From assembly GCF_014647755.1 (NCBI RefSeq), contig NZ_BMPU01000003.1, forward strand, positions 124,001 to 188,000: a stretch of DNA of 64,000 nt, given 5' to 3'. Under the pieces are notes generated by a model. The model saw only the letters and a list, made by a program, of their open reading frames with translations. It did no database searches and had not been told where the DNA came from. The first letter of the stretch is position 1; each line of letters begins with the position of its first letter. The DNA is from Porphyromonas pasteri. GTDB taxonomy: Bacteria > Bacteroidota > Bacteroidia > Bacteroidales > Porphyromonadaceae. Positions 61,811-64,000 of this stretch are shown here, in pieces. The position numbers and the translations under genes are program-made.

Positions 61811-64000
61811 CTAAAGCCCAACAGTAGCGGTGAAGATGTAGGAGTGAGGGGCATAGCTATAAGGCAGCGCACCATTGAGCTTCTTATCAGCATAGATGAG
61901 TGCCACATTGGAGGCCTGGAACTTGAGGGCGAGCGAAGAGAGACGCAGGCGGTCTACGAAGGCCTTAGGTACCGTATAGCTCAGAGAGATATCACGCAGC
62001 TGGATGTAGTCGGTCTTAGCGATGCGGACATCAGACTTATTGTAGTTTGTGTAGGCATTGCTCAGGTAGGGGTTAGCCTGACGGTGAGCATCCGTAGCGA
62101 TCACAGGGACGTTCGTACGCTCTTCGTCACCAGCACGCAGCCAGCGGCGGTTGAATTCCTTACCCATGACCTGGTGGTCATTGTACTTCGTAGCGAACTG
62201 CTGGGGCAGGCGCATCACGCCACCGAAGGAGTAGTAGACGTAGACACCGAGGCGGAAGTTCTTGAAGCTAAAGCTATTGTTGATACCACCCTGATCGGTA
62301 GGCGTCAGAGTACCTGAGTAGAGGAGATAGTCAATTTCCTCGGGATTAGAAGCCGTCCAAGCGACCTGTCCACCACGCTTAGGGCTGGTGATGTGGCGGC
62401 CATCAGGCAGGACATCAGCACCGTTAGGGAGGAAGAAGCGAGGATGCCCGTTCTCATCCAGCTTGTAGAAGGGGATGGAGAAGAGTGAGTTCAGAGGGTA
62501 GCCCTGACGAGCAGCACCGTCCGTGAGGTTCGTCACTGAGGGGCTGGTATTGAGGCGCGTCACCTTATTGGTATTGCGCGAGTAGGTGATCGAGGTTGAC
62601 CATGAGAAGTCGCGGGTGCGGATGTTCTGCGTAGTCAGCGAGAGCTCAATCCCCTTGGCACTCATCTGAGCGACGTTCCCATAGAGATAGTCGACGAAGC
62701 CACCAGTACCCTGAGGGAATACCTGGTCGATGAGGTCACGACCCTGACGATTGAAGAGGGTGATACCTGCTGAGATACGCTCATCGAAGAGACCGAAGTT
62801 GAGGCCCCAGTTGAGCTCATACATCTTCTCATAGGTCAGGTCATAGTTAGCAGGCTCATTGATATAAACCCCAGGCTCGATGAGGTTAGCATCCCCGAAG
62901 AAAGGAAGGAGGGTCTTCAGACGAGGCAGTGCGTTGTGCACGTAAGGGATCGTCCCCGACATCCCGTAGGAGAGGCTCATCGAGAGCGAAGACAGGGGCT
63001 TGAGCTTGGGGAAGAAGGCTTCTTGATCAATAGACCAGTTACCACCGACGTTCCAAGTGGGGATATAGCGGATGGTGCGAGCACGACCGAACTGGTTCGT
63101 CCCTTCGCGGCGGTATGAAGCATTCACACGGTAGCGACCGAGGAGAGTATAGTCGACATTACCGACGAGAGAGACCCCGCGGTCCAGCGTGGGATGGATG
63201 CTATAGTACTGCTTGCTCTTGTTACGCAGGTTCGTGAAGAGCAGTGGTGAATAGGTAGTCAGATAACCGAGGTTATAGTTGACCCCATAGGCATCGAACC
63301 ATTCATTGAGGTGACGCTCTTCGAAGACTTCGAGACCAGCGACAGCCGAGAGGCTGTGCTCGCCGTTGCTACCAAAGGTGTCATTGTAGTGGGCCTTGAG
63401 CTGACCGTCGTAGCGCTCATCGATGATATTCTGCGAATTGCGAATACCACCATAGGGCATCACGATCTGAGGCAGAGCCGTGGGGTCATCAAGAGGCTTG
63501 TAGAGGTAATCGCTATAGCTACGGATGATACTCTTGCTGATATTGCGGTACACCTCTGCGGCATTGGAGTGCTCATCGCGGTCGGTCACACCATACTGGT
63601 CACGATAGCGGAGTGCGCCGAGGGCAGAGAGTCGAAGCTGCGTGATGGGCTGCCAGTCGATGGTAGCCTGCAGAGAGAGGTTAGCCGTCTTGTAGTCACG
63701 AGTATTGTGCTGGAGCTCGTGCTTGATATTGAACGGCGTGTAGTCATACGCATAGAAGGTATTGGGATCCAGCGTACGGCTGGCGATAGGAGCATAGCTA
63801 CCGGGGCGCCAGTCACCCCCATAGTGCACCTTGCCGTAGGAGGCCGTGGAGCGGATACCGAAGCTCCAGCCCTTGAAGGGGCGGAAGTCAGCGTTGAAGT
63901 TGAACGAGTAGGTCTGAGAGTTCTCGTACTTATTCCACCCTGGATCAAGGTTAGCGTTGAGCGAAGCATAGTAGTTCGCCTTCTGCGTACCCGTAGAGAA
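61811..64000 (-). CDS. SusC/RagA-family TonB-linked transporter (partial)
   Basis: The last 729 codons are inside the window; the frame is open to the right edge, and the GTG at 63829 is internal. The visible part is the beta barrel: repeated strand patterns such as WSFGIRSTASYG, NVDYTLLGRYRVNASYRREG, ISAGITLFNRQGRDLID and the final SYIFTATVGL. The plug and N-terminal domains lie outside. It forms the uptake pore of the second SusCD locus. Confidence 0.95.
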   Translation of the reverse strand, partial: FSTGTQKANYYASLNANLDPGWNKYENSQTYSFNFNADFRPFKGWSFGIRSTASYGKVHYGGDWRPGSYAPIASRTLDPNTFYAYDYTPFNIKHELQHNTRDYKTANLSLQATIDWQPITQLRLSALGALRYRDQYGVTDRDEHSNAAEVYRNISKSIIRSYSDYLYKPLDDPTALPQIVMPYGGIRNSQNIIDERYDGQLKAHYNDTFGSNGEHSLSAVAGLEVFEERHLNEWFDAYGVNYNLGYLTTYSPLLFTNLRNKSKQYYSIHPTLDRGVSLVGNVDYTLLGRYRVNASYRREGTNQFGRARTIRYIPTWNVGGNWSIDQEAFFPKLKPLSSLSMSLSYGMSGTIPYVHNALPRLKTLLPFFGDANLIEPGVYINEPANYDLTYEKMYELNWGLNFGLFDERISAGITLFNRQGRDLIDQVFPQGTGGFVDYLYGNVAQMSAKGIELSLTTQNIRTRDFSWSTSITYSRNTNKVTRLNTSPSVTNLTDGAARQGYPLNSLFSIPFYKLDENGHPRFFLPNGADVLPDGRHITSPKRGGQVAWTASNPEEIDYLLYSGTLTPTDQGGINNSFSFKNFRLGVYVYYSFGGVMRLPQQFATKYNDHQVMGKEFNRRWLRAGDEERTNVPVIATDAHRQANPYLSNAYTNYNKSDVRIAKTDYIQLRDISLSYTVPKAFVDRLRLSSLALKFQASNVALIYADKKLNGALPYSYAPHSYIFTATVGL

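Overview
The window looks like chromosome of a Bacteroidota bacterium, most likely an oral or gut Bacteroidales close to Porphyromonas. Two SusC/SusD (RagA/RagB) outer-membrane uptake pairs, Bacteroidota-type promoters (TTTG, about 20 bp, TAnnTTTG) in front of many genes, a KDO-type LPS gene, glutamate dehydrogenase and a type II-C CRISPR-Cas9 locus with 48-bp repeats all fit. Coding DNA is GC-rich by eye (mid-50s percent). The genus is inference; the phylum is well supported.

Layout. 0-4.9 kb: end of a ClC channel gene, RluA pseudouridine synthase, tRNA-His, a HAD phosphatase, uracil-DNA glycosylase, ECF sigma factor, thioredoxin reductase and two tRNA-Asn genes. 4.9-6.4 kb: no protein genes, but two similar candidate small RNAs and three arrays of regularly spaced short palindromes. 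6.4-13.2 kb: a 20-repeat CRISPR array, cas2, cas1, cas9 and a tracrRNA gene. 13.5-31.5 kb: housekeeping genes (rbfA, a LolC/E-like permease, glutamate dehydrogenase, a GH95 fucosidase, engB, galE, metG, a 5'-nucleotidase, an exonuclease, an amino-acid/sodium symporter, RNase H1, yicC). 31.6-39.1 kb: pyruvoyl arginine decarboxylase, a TetR regulator with fabG, RNase R and a two-component system resembling RprX/RprY. 40-45 kb: a complete SusC/SusD pair. 45.1-53.3 kb: a tightly packed seven-gene run (LptF/G-like permease, ribBA, guaB, miaA, kdsA and two envelope proteins). 53.9-57.6 kb: an AT-richer five-gene minus-strand cluster led by a WYL regulator and ending with a PD-(D/E)XK nuclease. 57.7-64 kb: a second SusC/SusD locus with a zinc-metallohydrolase lipoprotein and a DUF4302-like lipoprotein; its susC runs off the window.

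The most unusual signal is a set of intergenic arrays, typically five units each, of near-palindromic 12-mers placed on a 21-23-bp pitch (exactly 22 bp in two arrays). They occur at 5.45, 5.94, 6.25, 20.43, 32.41, 39.44, 53.42 and 53.78 kb, with a two-unit remnant at 20.65 kb. The centre of the palindrome differs between arrays (GTAC, ATAT, CTAY) but is largely uniform within one array, while some 10-bp spacers and flanks are shared between arrays with different centres. They lie in divergent, convergent and co-directional gaps, so they do not look like ordinary promoters or terminators. Secondary leads are the paired small-RNA genes, a cas9 leader that would be antisense to the tracrRNA, a CRISPR array whose degenerate end is at the predicted 5' end of the transcript, and the WYL/nuclease cluster.
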